Below are positions 20,269 through 30,474 of a stretch of 64,000 nucleotides of DNA, in pieces. The position numbers were made by a program, and so were the translations under genes. The stretch comes from Serripes groenlandicus. Lineage: Eukaryota; Mollusca; Bivalvia; Cardiida; Cardiidae. Each line of letters opens with the position of its first letter. The stretch's first letter is position 1. The DNA is taken from contig JASEVX010000005.1 of the NCBI GenBank assembly GCA_031761405.1, forward strand, positions 31,297,127-31,361,126, read 5' to 3'. A model generated the notes under the pieces. That model saw only the letters and a program-made list of their open reading frames with translations, had not been told where the DNA came from and searched no databases.

Positions 20269-20322
20269 TTAACCCATTTCCCACATAAAGATGCATTTTG
20301 ACAACTGTTTGAAAAAGATGAC
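20269..20322 (-). mobile_element. M1 fragment, left end
   Basis: TTAACCCATTTCCCACATAA and GATGCATTTTGACAACTG, then lost. Confidence 0.5.
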
Positions 20323-20608
20323 AGTTATGAAAGAGACAAATGAAATGAACATCCAATGAAAACAAGAAAAGAAAGGGGGCCTCTGATTTCTAGAACCTGA
20401 ACCTGAAAACAACTAAAAGATTTATCAAACAATCAATCAATCCAACCATAAACTCTATATCGTATTAGTGGAATCCAAAAGAAGCTTGACACAATGACTT
20501 AATTAGTCAATCATAGGAAAGAATGAATACCAGAGTGGGTTTTGAACCCATCACCAATTGCTAAGCTATTTTGACTTGACTAAAAGTTTTAAATATTTGT
20601 GTTGTATA

Positions 20609-20740
20609 TTAACCCTTTCACCATGTTTTCAACTCTATTCGATTATTGTACTTTCATTTAAAGGGTCCATTTTCAGTGCTTTTGCTTAGACGTTTTCAAA
20701 GTTATCTGCTTCAGATTTGTTGTACGTGGGAAAGGGTTAA
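20609..20740 (-). mobile_element. M1 element, internal deletion, minus
   Basis: 132 bp. TTAACCCTTTCACCATGTTTTC shows the left terminal repeat joined straight to the far hairpin arm; right end TACGTGGGAAAGGGTTAA. Confidence 0.75.
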
Positions 20741-21037
20741 AAGATAATAATGATAATACAATGAAATCCTAAGTTATAAAGCCTATTATTTAGTCAAAAG
20801 TATTTTTGCACTTATATCAGAACTTATTTCATAGTGATTAGTTTCTTTCAAAGATGATGTTTTATGTTAAGGTGTCCCCTGTATAAATTAGTATATTTTA
20901 TGGTTTTATACTACATGTATATGATGTGTCTACCCTTGCCTCATTTGCATTGATTGAAAGTATATATTTTTCACAAAATGATATGATAATGACACACAAC
21001 CCTTTTCCTGATGTAGAGGACTCCTTATGTCTTATAA

Positions 21038-21222
21038 TTAACCCTTTCCCACAATTTACAATTGCAGCAGACGACTTTAAAATCGTGCTAACAAAAGGAG
21101 AAATTGCAATTTCTCCTTTTGCCGCAATATTTTAAACTTTAGTGATAAGAGTCAAACTATATTTATAATAACGAGATGTTTTCAATGTCGTCTGCTTCCT
21201 ATTGTATGTGGGAAAGGGTTAA
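21038..21222. mobile_element. M1 isomer with two 5'-type ends
   Basis: Left TTAACCCTTTCCCACAATTT then GCAGCAGACGACTTTAAAATC; right AATGTCGTCTGCTTCCTATTG then TATGTGGGAAAGGGTTAA. Both sides carry the short-spaced 5' layout, around a perfect ACAAAAGGAGAAATTGC hairpin. Confidence 0.7.
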
Positions 21223-21319
21223 CTTAGATGCTGATGTTTTAAATGTTTTATGTGTATCCTAATGTTGAATAATAAGTGGACCAGATCAGATTTATGACCA
21301 GGAGTTTGAAACCTTACTC

Positions 21320-21440
21320 CCTCATTTACCATTTCCCACATACTGATAAATTCTGCAGCAGGAATTTGGAAAACATTATGACCAACGAAGAAATGGCTTT
21401 TTATTTACAATTTTTCTTTTTGCCAAATTATGTTTAAACC
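21320..21440 (-). mobile_element. M1 fragment
   Basis: TTACCATTTCCCACATAC, AATTCTGCAGCAGGAATTTGG, then a decayed hairpin with TTTCTTTTTGCCAAATTATG. No right end. Confidence 0.5.
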
Positions 21441-21513
21441 TTTAGTTGATACTTATAACTTGAATTCAAGACATGTTCCATTACATAAGAATTTAATAAG
21501 ACTCTAAGTGCAA

Positions 21514-21763
21514 TTAAACCCCCTTTCTCATATACAACAAATCTGCAGCAGCCGACTCTGGAAGCATCTGGCCAATACTTTTAATGGTTAATCTCTGAAA
21601 AATGTCAGTATTATTGTTTAATAAAGTTGAAAACATTGTGGCAAAAGGACAAATAAAAAATTATTGCTCATTATGAGCAATTTATCCTATTGCTACAATG
21701 TTTTCAAAAGTCGTCAGCTGCTGCAGAGGAATCAGAAAGTGTCTGTAGGTGGGAAAGGATTAA
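21514..21763 (+). mobile_element. M1 element, subfamily B, plus
   Basis: 250 bp. TTAAACCCCCTTTCTCATAT at left; TAGGTGGGAAAGGATTAA at right. The hairpin carries a short AAATAAAAAA insertion. Confidence 0.8.
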
Positions 21764-21819
21764 TACAAGAGGAGTCTGTGTTGTCTTTTTGTCCATCTGC
21801 CCTGGATTTTTGCTCTGAG

Positions 21820-21960
21820 ATATAATTATTATCTCCGGAACTACTGGTCAGAATTCAATGGAATTCTACAGTATCAGATGAGATGCCCATATAATGCACA
21901 GCAAGTTAAGAGTCAATTTTTAACTGAATTATATATGGTCCATCTATGTTTTACAGTTAT
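21820..21960 (+). repeat. Fragment of the element seen at 54035
   Basis: GGAACTACTGGTCAGAATTC and CTACAGTATCAGATGAGATG align loosely with ACCACTTGGTGGAATTCAAT and the following sequence near 54127-54190. Confidence 0.4.
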
Positions 21961-22175
21961 ACCAATTTTGTAAACCTGTTTGCTGCAGAGTCATCAAAAC
22001 TTGTTTATATAATATAAAGTGTAATTAATAAGAAGATAATCTTGATATTTTCAATATTTTTCATAAATATTTTTAATTATGAAGAATACTTGGAAGAGTT
22101 TAAAAAGCACTTCAAGTGGTTACAAAGCTTAACTGTCAAATGTAATCAATATCATTTTATTTTGTTTCTTTTCAG

Positions 22176-22211
22176 AACCATGGATGAAAATTTACTAGAA
22201 TCCGAATACAG
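22176..22211 (+). CDS. Candidate first coding exon, unknown gene
   Basis: A pyrimidine-rich acceptor (TTTTGTTTCTTTTCAG) is followed by AACCATGGATG, a strong translation-start context with ATG at 22180. The exon codes for MDENLLESEY and ends on AG with a donor ACAG/GTAATT. It leaves two bases over (AG). The exon at 30365 supplies exactly one base (G, giving arginine) and stays open, so the two are phase-compatible. No domain is recognised. An upstream untranslated exon is needed and is not located. Splice signals are seen; the link between exons is inference. Confidence 0.4.
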
Positions 22212-22394
22212 GTAATTATGATTTCAAGTTTACTCCTCTAAATCTTGTGAAATTATTCATTGATGTAGCCCAATAAAAGCATTATGTTTGAACTCTTTAC
22301 ACGAAACAGATGACTGAGGACACGTCTTCCAAAGATGAAAACATTTATATAGACAATTCATATTTTTTGCCTACATTTTTATCTCAACTTAGCA

Positions 22395-23040
22395 CACAGT
22401 GCTGAAAGTGAGCTATTGTGATCATCCAGTGTACTTCATTGTCATCAATAATTTCTTTGATAAAATGTCAAAACTAAAAAAAAAGTCTTCAGCTCTGAAT
22501 TTTATTGTCTGATTTCAAGATTGTCTGGCAGAAGTGTTCCTTTGATGACCCTGTTCCAACATTGCTCAAGCCATATTGATTGGTTAGAAAACATAGCAAA
22601 ATGTTAAGATCCTTCTGACCTGAAAGTGCTTGTCTGATTTCAAGATAATGGGGCAGAAATGTTCCTTCTAAAGCTCTACAAAAACTGTTGAAGCCATATT
22701 GAAGCCCCAAAATTTCGATTCCTTTGGATTTGTTGAAATACATTGCTGCCTATTTGGCATCATAAACGAAGAAAACTGTGAAACTTTCAAAGAGCGTGTC
22801 CTACTTCATGATGATATGGCAGAAATGTTTCTAACAAGACCGACCCTCTACAAGTGTTCAAATTGTTTTGATATGTTAAGAAAAAAGCATAGCCCCTTAC
22901 TAAGGGATTAGGAAATGTTGCACTTATACTAGAGGTTCGCTTTACATGGTAAAAGTGCTAGGTTGCATTGATCATAATAAAGTCCTATAAATGTTGATAT
23001 TGTCTGATAGAGCACATTCTCAGGTGAACCACCCATTTAG
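22395..23040 (+). repeat. R1 element, decayed
   Basis: Head AAGTGAGCTATTGTGATCATC. Internal echoes are CTGATTTCAAGATTGTCTGGCA (22510) and CTGATTTCAAGATAATGGGGCA (22633). Tail near 23012: GGTGAACCACCCATTTAGGC then GATCATGGCACTGTTGTTTC. Confidence 0.5.
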
Positions 23041-24090
23041 GCCTGATCATGGCACTGTTGTTTCAAAGTCTCATGCATGTGAGAAAGGGTTAGATTTACA
23101 CCCGAGTTATGGCCCTTATCTGTTATAGCTTTATTGTGTAGCAGCCATGCATGTCAGAAAAGGGAAGGAATTAGTTGCATTTTGTGTAAAATTTATGGGA
23201 AATACAACAGTTTTATGCCAAGCAATTAGATTTTAATGATCACTGCTGGCATGCAACATATCAGCTGCATCAAGTTAAAAAGTTCCCATGCCCATTTGTA
23301 GATATTTAAAGTTTATAGCAAAGGTTCTGATGACACTGTTAGAATGCACTGTCGTCACTAGAGTCCTCACTTTTGTCTCAAATCTAAACTATATGGAGTG
23401 TCACAAATCAACAACTAAAAAAACCAAATCAACACCAAAAGCCATTTTACTTTCTGACTGTGAGAATAATGTGAAATCTTTCAAAGGACCTTTCTTGCTT
23501 GGCACATAAATAATGGTGTGCAGCCTCAAATCTGTTGAATCATTTGAACCACGCCATATGAAACTGGCCTTTAGCGGTTTTGAAATTAATGGGAAATGAC
23601 ATAAAATTATGAGCTTGTATTGATGTTCTGTTAGACCATTGGTCATAACCGTTATCCAGGAGCTTTGAGAATATTTGCATGACTAGATGGTGAATAAAGA
23701 TTAGCGTATCACGATCAGAATGAGCAGAGAGACGGACTGATTCGGTTATTCCCATGGTTGCGAAGTCCTGAACAGGTCTGGTTATGTATGCCATGGCCAG
23801 CTTTGTGCAACTTTCTAGACAGTATAAAAGCTTTTTTGTGTCTTTGGCTCTCAGTCTACTTTGATTTATACTTTGTAATTAGCTTTCCCTATACGTTTCG
23901 ATATGTTGAAGCCGATACATATAATCTTCAGCATCCGAGTTTCTCACTGCAACCAGTGATCTGGTTAGTCCCCCAAGAGATCTTTTGGCTTAATTGAAAA
24001 CGGATTAAATGGCTTAAAACACAATTGAAACAATCTGAAATCTACAAGTATAGAAGGATGTTTTAATACCAATTCTTTATTGGTTAGTGC
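23041..24090. other. About 1 kb without a recognised gene
   Basis: Contains a stray M1 right end (GTGAGAAAGGGTTAG near 23071-23093). Overlapping short frames occur on both strands (60 to 84 codons) with no recognisable content. CAGTATAAAAGCTTTT near 23819 resembles a TATA box, but nothing downstream supports a promoter. Confidence 0.4.
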
Positions 24091-24096
24091 TTGGAT

Positions 24097-24332
24097 TTAA
24101 CCCTTTCCCAGTCATTTAGATTCTTTCCGATGCCTCTGCAGCAGACGGCTTTTTGAAAACATAATGACAAAAAAAGAAATTGCTCAAAACAAGCAATTTC
24201 ACCTTTTGCCACAATGTTTTCCACTTTTAGTCATTATGAGGTTATCCATTCAATTAAAGAGATTTTCTATTATTTGACAAAATATGTTCAAAGTCGTCTG
24301 CTGCAGAATTGTCGTATGAGGGAAAGGGTTAA
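24097..24332 (-). mobile_element. M1 element, subfamily A, minus
   Basis: 236 bp. TTAACCCTTTCCCAGTCATT at left; TATGAGGGAAAGGGTTAA at right. Hairpin AAATTGCTCAAAACAAGCAATTT has one mismatch. Confidence 0.88.
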
Positions 24333-24344
24333 GACGAGCATTCC

Positions 24345-24490
24345 AAGTTTGCCTTGCCCATGGTGGTGTGCCCTTGCACAATTCCTAGTCTAGTATATTT
24401 TGGTTGATCATTCCAGCAAGCATGAGTAAGTGAACTGCTGCTTTATTATAACTGATTAATTGTTGAAAATGGTGTAAAACTGTATTAAAT
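24345..24490 (+). mobile_element. SINE S1, decayed, head lost
   Basis: CCATGGTGGTGTGCCCTTGC, TAGTCTAGTATATTTTGG, then TATAACTGATTAATTGTTGAA and ATGGTGTAAAACTGTATTAA, matching the S1 body and tail in order. Confidence 0.6.
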
Positions 24491-24647
24491 GATATAAAAT
24501 GTAACCAGTAAAGATGAAGAACAACTTGAATATTTATGAATAACTTCCATGCTTTTGAATGGCTTGTTACCCAACAAACAATTTTAGTTTAGTTCTTTAA
24601 ACTTGAATATACCAATAGAAAAGTCTGTATTTAAGCAGCTTATAGTT

Positions 24648-24869
24648 TTAAAACTTTTCCCACCTGCAGATGCAGTTTGTCCTAGGACTGCAGCAGAAGA
24701 CATTTGTAATCATTATGATAAAATTGAGGACAATGTGAAATTTCTTCTTTGCCATAATGTTTTCAACTTTATTCACTAATTATACCTTCATTTAAAGAGA
24801 TTTTCCTTCTTTCCCCTTGTCATTTCAAAAGTAACTGGTGCAGATTTGTTGCATGATGGGAAAGTGTAA
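24648..24869 (-). mobile_element. M1 element, decayed, minus
   Basis: Left ACTTTTCCCACCTGCAGATGC, right GATGGGAAAGTGTAA. CTGCAGCAGAAGACATTTG is kept; the hairpin is largely lost. Confidence 0.6.
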
Positions 24870-25020
24870 AAAGTATTGATACAAAAACATTATCCAATTA
24901 TTATCAGACTATACACAGACCATGGTAAGACATAATTGGTCTACAGTGATGGAAGAGATGTACTATGTAGACATGGTCTGGTTCTGTTGGTTATGGACAT
25001 GGTCTTGTTGTCTGAGTGTT

Positions 25021-25223
25021 TTAACCCTTTCCCACATTCAACATATCTGCAGCAGACAGCTTTAAAAACATGGTGACAAAAACCTGAAAAATCTCCATAA
25101 AAGATAGCTTAATTGTTAAATAAAGTTGAAAACATTGTGGCCAAAGGGGAAATTGCTCATCATTTTCAAAAAGCTGTCTGCTGCAGAGGCGTCAGAAAGC
25201 GTCTAAATGAGGGAAAGGATTAA
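25021..25223 (+). mobile_element. M1 element, hairpin arm deleted, plus
   Basis: 203 bp. B-type left half (CACATTCAACATATCTGCAG) joined to an A-type right half (AAATGAGGGAAAGGATTAA). The hairpin's second arm is missing. Confidence 0.8.
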
Positions 25224-25239
25224 GTTAAATACATGGATA

Positions 25240-25330
25240 AATGATGCTTTCAACAATATTTCAGTTATTTACTGGCATTTTCTGGTAATTTTCACGTGCT
25301 AACACTATTCAAACAGATCCATCTGTCTCA
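25240..25330 (-). mobile_element. SINE tail fragment
   Basis: GATGCTTTCAACAATATTTC and AGTTATTTACTGGCATTTTCTGG correspond to the reversed tail of S1/S2 elements. Confidence 0.4.
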
Positions 25331-25388
25331 CAGTCACTTTTGAATGCATCTAAGAATAGAAAAAAGTTGGTGTATCTGAAGAGAAGGG

Positions 25389-25593
25389 TTAACCCTTTCC
25401 CTTATACGACAATTCTGCAGCAGACCTCTTTGAACATATTTTGTCAAAACATAGAAAATCTCTATAGTTGAATGGATAACCTGTGGAAAACATTGTGGCA
25501 AAAGGAGAAATTTCACGTTTTGTGCAATTTCTTCTTTTGTCACTATGTTTTCTAAGAGGCGTCAGAAAGCGTCTATATGAGGGAAAGGGTTAA
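25389..25593 (+). mobile_element. M1 element, subfamily A, plus
   Basis: 205 bp. TTAACCCTTTCCCTTATACG to GAGGGAAAGGGTTAA. Right PstI block deleted (GTTTTCTAAGAGGCGTCAG). Confidence 0.85.
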
Positions 25594-25758
25594 TATGAAT
25601 CCATTAATAATTTCAAAATGATAATAGATTTTTCAAAATGTATTTTAATACTTTACACCCTAATTTGCTAGACAATTAGAAGAAAACATCCATTAGATGC
25701 ATACTTCTTTTGGAAAGGAAGTCACTTTTTCTTCTTGTACAAATGACCTTTCAGTTGA

Positions 25759-26470
25759 TTTTTAGCTCACCTATGTACGAAGTCTGTCGTGCGTTACATT
25801 GTCAACATTTGCGCTTGTTAACACTCTACAGGCTACAATTTGCATCCAATCTTCATGAAAGTTTATCAGAACATTCATCTCCATCAAATCTTGGACAAGT
25901 ATGAAACTGGGCCATATGAGGTCAAAAACTAGGTCACTAGGTCAATTTGAAGGGAAATCTTGGAGGCCACATTTTCAACTTGAGCATGTTGAAACTTTAT
26001 CAGAATGTTTGTCTTGATGATATGCAAGTCAAGTTAGAAACATGGATCATGTCGGGTCAAAAAGTAGGTCACTAGGTCAAATTGAAGGAAAATCTTGTTA
26101 ACACTCCAGAGGCGGCAATTCTTTCTTCAGCAGTTTGAAATTTTGTCAGAATGTTTGTCTTAAAAGTTTCTAGATCAAGTTTTTATATGGGTCATATTGG
26201 GCCAGAAACTAGGTCACTAGGCCAAATTGAAGGAAAATCTTATGAACACTTTGAATGCCGCATTTTTTGCTTCAGCTGCGAGCTTGAAATGTTGTCAGAA
26301 TGTTTGTCTGAATTATATCTACTCGGGTTAAGTTCGAATATTGGTCATATTGGGTCAGAAACAAGGTCAATTAAGGAAAATATTGTTCAAACTCCGGAGG
26401 CCGCATATCTAGTCCATGTTGGAATATAGGTCCGTCATATCAGGTAAAAAATATAGATCACTAGGCCAAA
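25759..26470 (+). repeat. R1-like array with AGGTCA words
   Basis: Head TTTAGCTCACCTATGTACG. Then about four units of 135 to 153 bp, marked by AACTAGGTCACTAGGTCAA at about 25926, 26061, 26206 and a weaker copy at 26355. Each carries TTTNTCAGAATGTTTGTCTT. Confidence 0.6.
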
Positions 26471-26487
26471 TGAAGAAATTACTCGTA

Positions 26488-26594
26488 AACGAATTCAATT
26501 ATTGTACTTTCATTTAGAAGGAGTTTCCAGAAAATTTCGGGTATGTTTACAATTTTCATCTGCTGCAGAGTTGTTGCATGTGCGAAAGGGTTAA
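26488..26594 (-). mobile_element. M1 fragment, right half
   Basis: Starts in the spacer (TTCAATTATTGTACTTTC) and ends CATGTGCGAAAGGGTTAA after CATCTGCTGCAGAGTTG. Confidence 0.6.
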
Positions 26595-26602
26595 GGTTTG
26601 CC

Positions 26603-26741
26603 TTTAATCCTATTAATTGCAACAGATGACTTTATTAAATATAGTTAAAACCATTATGAGCAATTTCTTCATTTGCCACAATGTTTTCAAAAGTTCTACA
26701 GCAGTTGCCTTAGATAGTGTCTAAAAGTTGGAAAGGGTAAA
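26603..26741 (+). mobile_element. M1 element, deleted and decayed
   Basis: CCTTTAATCCTATTAATTGC then CAACAGATGACTTT at left; AAAAGTTGGAAAGGGTAAA at right. It starts within 9 bp of the previous copy. Confidence 0.5.
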
Positions 26742-26848
26742 GCACCTTCCATATAATGAAGAACATTTAAATGTTGTGGATCATTTTGGGGTGACATTCA
26801 ATGTAATGAATTATAAATGCCTTATTATTTTATGAATATATGCTTGAA

Positions 26849-27061
26849 TTAACCCATTACCTGAAATGCCATTTTGATATTCTCCAAATTCATCTGAAGT
26901 AACGAAGATTAAACTAGTCATATTGAAAGTATGAACTATTGACTTAGACAAAAAATATATTGGAACAGGAAGAAATGTGTAATTTTTCTCCCTTTTCTAC
27001 TGTCAAAAAAGAAGTTGGATGCTTATGAGTATAAAGTCATTTCTGTGAGGAAAAGTGTTAA
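26849..27061 (-). mobile_element. Decayed TTAA-ended copy, probably M1
   Basis: TTAACCCATTACCTG to GAGGAAAAGTGTTAA. The interior is barely recognisable. Its final TTAA is also the first TTAA of the next copy. Confidence 0.45.
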
Positions 27062-27286
27062 CCCTTTCTTACATACAACAAATCTGCAAGCAGACGACTT
27101 TGAAAACATGGTGACAAAAACCAGAAAAATCTAAATAAAAGATAGCTTAACTGTTAAATAAAGTTGAAATCATTGTGGCCAAATGAGAAATTACTCATCA
27201 TGAGCAATTTCACCTTTGGCCACACACTTTTCAAAAGTCGTCTGCTGCTATTGCTACAAATGTGTCTGCAGGTGGGAAAGTGTTAA
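27058..27286 (+). mobile_element. M1 element, subfamily B, plus
   Basis: 229 bp. TTAACCCTTTCTTACATAC, CTGCAAGCAGACGAC (one extra base), GTCGTCTGCTGCTATTGC, GGTGGGAAAGTGTTAA. Same interior variant as the copies at 9783 and 25021. Confidence 0.85.
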
Positions 27287-27611
27287 TTGGTGTAAATTTG
27301 CTCCTGGTGTCAGAAGTTGTCACTCAAAAGATTCAAATTGTCTACATGGGGAAATGATAGAGGCAGTGAGAACGAGTCTGACGTAGAATGCCTGTTTAAA
27401 GATGAATTTCTTTCTTTATGAATTATTCATTTGTAGCCCGAATAAGAGAGAGTTCAGTTCTCTTTGGATGTATAAAAAACCTTCAGAGATATAATTGTGT
27501 AAAATTGAGAGGATAGTGACTAGATTATGCAGGATTAAGGTGCTTTGTTGATTGGGTTCTTTAATTGATATATATCTTTGTCAAATAGGATGGCATGTTT
27601 TGCATACTTAG

Positions 27612-27880
27612 TTAACCCTTTCCCACATACAACAAATCTGCAGCAGACAACTTTGAAAACATACCAGAATTTTTTTGGAAACTCCCTTTAAATGAAAGTA
27701 CAATAATTGAATAGAGTTGAAAACATAGTGACAAAAGGAGAAATTGCTCGTTTTTAGCAATTTCTTCTTTTGTCACTATGTTTTCAAAAAGCTGTTTAGT
27801 CATAGGTTATCCATTTAATTGTAGAGAAAATATGTTCAAAGGCACCTGCTGCAGAATTGTCTTATGAGGGAAAGGGTTAA
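27612..27880. mobile_element. M1 isomer with two 5'-type ends (B and A hybrid)
   Basis: The left half is a B-type plus element (CATACAACAAATCTGCAGCAG). The right half from about 27790 is the 5' half of an A-type in reverse (AGTCATAGGTTATCCATTTA, then CTGCTGCAGAATTGTCTTATG). The switch falls just past the central hairpin. Confidence 0.8.
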
Positions 27881-27883
27881 CCC

Positions 27884-28106
27884 TTAAATCCTACATGTAG
27901 ACACATTCTGACACCTGCAACAGACAACTTTTGAAAACATAGTGACAAAATGAGAATTTGCTTATGATGAGAATATTTCCTTCTGCCAAAACCTTTTAAA
28001 CGGTTTTCAATAGTTTTATCATTCCCTTATAGAGATTTTACATAATTTTACCTATATATTTTTTAAGTCGTCTGCTGCTGTTTTGTTGTATGTGGGAAAG
28101 GGTTTA
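27884..28106 (-). mobile_element. M1 element, minus
   Basis: TTAAATCCTACATGTAGACAC at left, TATGTGGGAAAGGGTTTA at right. It begins three bases after the preceding isomer. Confidence 0.75.
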
Positions 28107-28261
28107 TCCTTGGATCAAAGTTTTATAATATAGTGGTTGTGTCATATATACTACAAAAGAAGAGCCAGGTGATCCAAGATTAAATCCTGGGATGGAATGT
28201 TAAATCCTTGTATAGCCATCATTACATGCCCTTATAGTGCTTTTTCAATTTCCCTGGACGA

Positions 28262-28440
28262 TTCAAGTTACACGGGTGGTGTAGTGGAAAGTAAGAGCCT
28301 CTAGTTTGTCTTAAAGTCTTCACGGTAGAAGTTGATGGAAGATCCAATTTGTATACAGCAATTCAGGTGTGTTGCTTTAACTTGTCTTTTATTGGTGGAG
28401 TGAAGATTACTTTCCTTTTTATATTTCCATTATACGAAGC
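28262..28440 (+). mobile_element. SINE-like tRNA-derived remnant
   Basis: GGGTGGTGTAGTGGAAAGTA contains a good A-box. AAGATCCAATTTGTATAC could be an eroded B-box. No tail recognised. Confidence 0.4.
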
Positions 28441-28642
28441 CAGAAACATTTTGATAATGTTGTAATAAATGGGAGAAGTTGTCTGAGCTATTCTACTTGT
28501 CCTATGAAATATTTTGTACTGCCGCAAAATTTGCATTTGAGTAATCTAATTTTAGGAAAAAAGAAATTGCGCATGAAGATCCTATTATTCCTCCTTTTAA
28601 CGAAGTTGAAACCTGGGTATTAGAATTAAAATACCAGAATAA

Positions 28643-28872
28643 TTAACCCTTTCCCTCATATAGGCGCTTTCTGAAGCCTCTGCAGCAGATGTCTTTTTGA
28701 AAACAAAGTGACAAAAGCAGAAATTGCTCAAAACGAGCAATTTCTCCTTTTGACACAATGTTTTGCAGTTTTAGTCATAGGTTATCCATTCAATTATAGA
28801 GATTTTCTATCTTTTAACAAAATATGTTCAAAGTCGTCTGCTGCAGTATTGTCGTACGAGGGAAAGGGTTAA
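28643..28872 (-). mobile_element. M1 element, full length, subfamily A, minus
   Basis: 230 bp. TTAACCCTTTCCCTCATATA to GAGGGAAAGGGTTAA; perfect hairpin AAATTGCTCAAAACGAGCAATTT. Confidence 0.9.
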
Positions 28873-28978
28873 TCAATTATCTGTATGAATGGGTAAAAGT
28901 ATGAGTTGTAATCTTTCCAAAAATTAACCTAGAGCTGTATACACCAAGTCATCATAATTGTCTGCTATGAAGAAAATG

Positions 28979-29198
28979 GTTTCCAACAGGCATTTTTTGA
29001 CACCTCTGCAGCAGACGACTTTTGGAAAACGTTCTGGCAAAAGGACAAATTGCCCATATGAACAATCTCTCAGTTTTCCACAATGTTTTTCTAATCTATT
29101 CAATAGTTCTGTATTCATATTTAGAGATTTTCCATATATTTGTCTAGCTGTTTTCAATGTCGGCTGCTACAGAATTGATGTATGTGACAAAGGGTTAT
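28979..29198 (-). mobile_element. M1 element, left tip lost, minus
   Basis: Begins at GTTTCCAACAGGCATTTTTTG; right end TATGTGACAAAGGGTTAT. The PstI block on the left is intact. Confidence 0.7.
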
Positions 29199-29394
29199 TT
29201 ACACAGTAGTAATAAGACCCGTGAGCCAACATGTTACAGTTATCTCATTACAAGTATCTTTATTGGGTAACATTGGCTTCCACAAAAGTAATTTGATGAC
29301 ACTGGAGTTAACTTATTATCATATTTCAAGATAATCATCATCATCGGTTATATATAATAAGTTATTGACATCCAGGGATACTGAAGTGACTGAG

Positions 29395-29560
29395 TAACCC
29401 ATTCCCACGTGCAGACATATATTATTCTGTTGTATCGGAAGCAGATGACTTTTAATACAAGCATTAATATTGCCATTTTGCTATAATGATTGTGCTTGTA
29501 TGACCTGTGACTGTTTTATTGTCTCTACTTTAAAGGAATTTTACTTGTTCAATCATCTAT
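29395..29560 (-). mobile_element. Possible M1 remnant
   Basis: GTAACCCATTCCCACGTGCAG and GAAGCAGATGACTTTTAATAC; nothing recognisable after that. Confidence 0.35.
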
Positions 29561-29647
29561 GATTGTGTTACATGGCATAATAATTCATATAGTCAGTATA
29601 AGTTTGATAACCATCCAGAACATCCCAACTGTATTGTATGCAAAGGA

Positions 29648-29953
29648 TTGATTGATTGATTGATTGATTGGGGTTTAACGCCGTTTTTAACAATTACTCA
29701 GTCATATCACGGCGGCCAGTTCACCTAAACACGTATTTCCTGGTTTTCTAACACCAGTACTCCACACAACAATCTTCCCAAGCAACTGTCTGCTTTTCCA
29801 CATAGACTTAGCCCATTGGTGGAAGACGAATGACACATGTCACATTGACTTTTGTCAAACGTCGGAAAGAAAGTTGGGCCGAGCCGGGATTCGAACTCAC
29901 AACCCCTGGATTGACAGCCCGCGTCGCTACCGACTGAGCTACCGGGGCTCGGC
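29648..29953 (-). mobile_element. SINE S3, complete, with 12-bp target-site duplication
   Basis: On the minus strand it opens GCCGAGCCCCGGTAGCTCAG. It has an A-box (TAGCTCAGTCGG) and a B-box (AGTTCGAATCC) at normal tRNA spacing, a roughly 200-bp body, and the tail AACGGCGTTAAACCCCAATC with CAAT repeats. GTATGCAAAGGA flanks it at 29636-29647 and 29954-29965. About 306 bp. A head like a tRNA acceptor and D-arm is seen; the isotype is not certain. Confidence 0.92.
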
Positions 29954-30014
29954 GTATGCAAAGGAGAAGGAATATCTATTTATTACCATCATGCTTTCTG
30001 TGTTGTCTCTATTG

Positions 30015-30200
30015 TCCACCAGGTCCAATCCCTGTTGGTCAAACCAAAGACTTCTTAAAATGGTAGTTCTGGCCGTTTTAGCACTCAAGGTTGCAGGAGA
30101 AAGTATCAGGATAAATGTACCAGCAGTTCTGGTTGATTGATGACTCCTGAAATGCTGAAAAAACTGTTGAAAAGCAACATAAAACATATTAACAAACAAA
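30015..30200 (+). mobile_element. SINE S2, 5'-truncated
   Basis: Begins at GTCCAATCCCTGTTGGTCAAA (B-box remnant). It continues with AGACTTCTTAAAATGGTAGT, AGCACTCAAGGTTGCAGG, ACCAGCAGTTCTGG and CTGTTGAAAAGCAACATAAAA. Confidence 0.6.
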
Positions 30201-30364
30201 TTTGTTTTATTAATTTTCATATACCTTTCTCCTCTTTAGTTAGAATGAGCGTTGAGTGATTATCATGCCCCCTTGACTTGGTCTGGGGTGTTGCCTGACC
30301 ATGATATCATTGTAGGGAAAGAAGCATTCAGTTTTAACTGTTTGTTAACCCTGTCTCCTTGCAG

Positions 30365-30446
30365 GCACAAATTGATACATCTCAAATTGTCTGTACAAGA
30401 ACAAGGATTATTTAGTACTGATGACAATAGAATGATATATATATAA
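30365..30446 (+). CDS. Candidate terminal coding exon, unknown gene
   Basis: Preceded by a strong acceptor (CTGTCTCCTTGCAG). In the phase set by the exon at 22176 it reads (R)HKLIHLKLSVQEQGLF then STDDNRMIYI and stops at TAA 30444-30446. The joined product is 37 residues, charged, with no membrane segment. It may be a truncated view of a larger gene if a donor inside the exon is used (GTACTG near 30416 is weak). No polyadenylation signal seen nearby. The intron would be 8.15 kb and filled with M1 copies. Confidence 0.4.
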
Positions 30447-30474
30447 CCTTTCTAAGATGGTTTGTTTTATTGTG

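Larger units (their letters stand above)
19473..20430. repeat. Local direct duplication around an M1 copy
   Basis: AGACAAATGAAACGAACATC (19491) recurs as AGACAAATGAAATGAACATC (20332), and GATTTCTTAGAACCTGAAGAC as GATTTCTAGAACCTGAACCTG. GTCAATAAAGATTAACAAATT (19593) recurs at 20239, each time followed by TTAACCC. The block order differs between the two sides, so rearrangement followed the duplication. Confidence 0.6.

Noticed and set aside
20531..20580. Minus-strand tRNA-like segment (GGGTTCAAAACCC)
   Set aside because: B-box-like only; no tail or target-site duplication, and the A-box is doubtful.
23758..23997. 79-codon plus frame with a hydrophobic run
   Set aside because: Overlaps opposing frames, no homology recognised, and hydrophobic codons are expected in T-rich DNA.
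29880..29953. tRNA gene on the minus strand
   Set aside because: The best tRNA-like stretch in the window, but it is the head of SINE S3 with a tail and target-site duplication.
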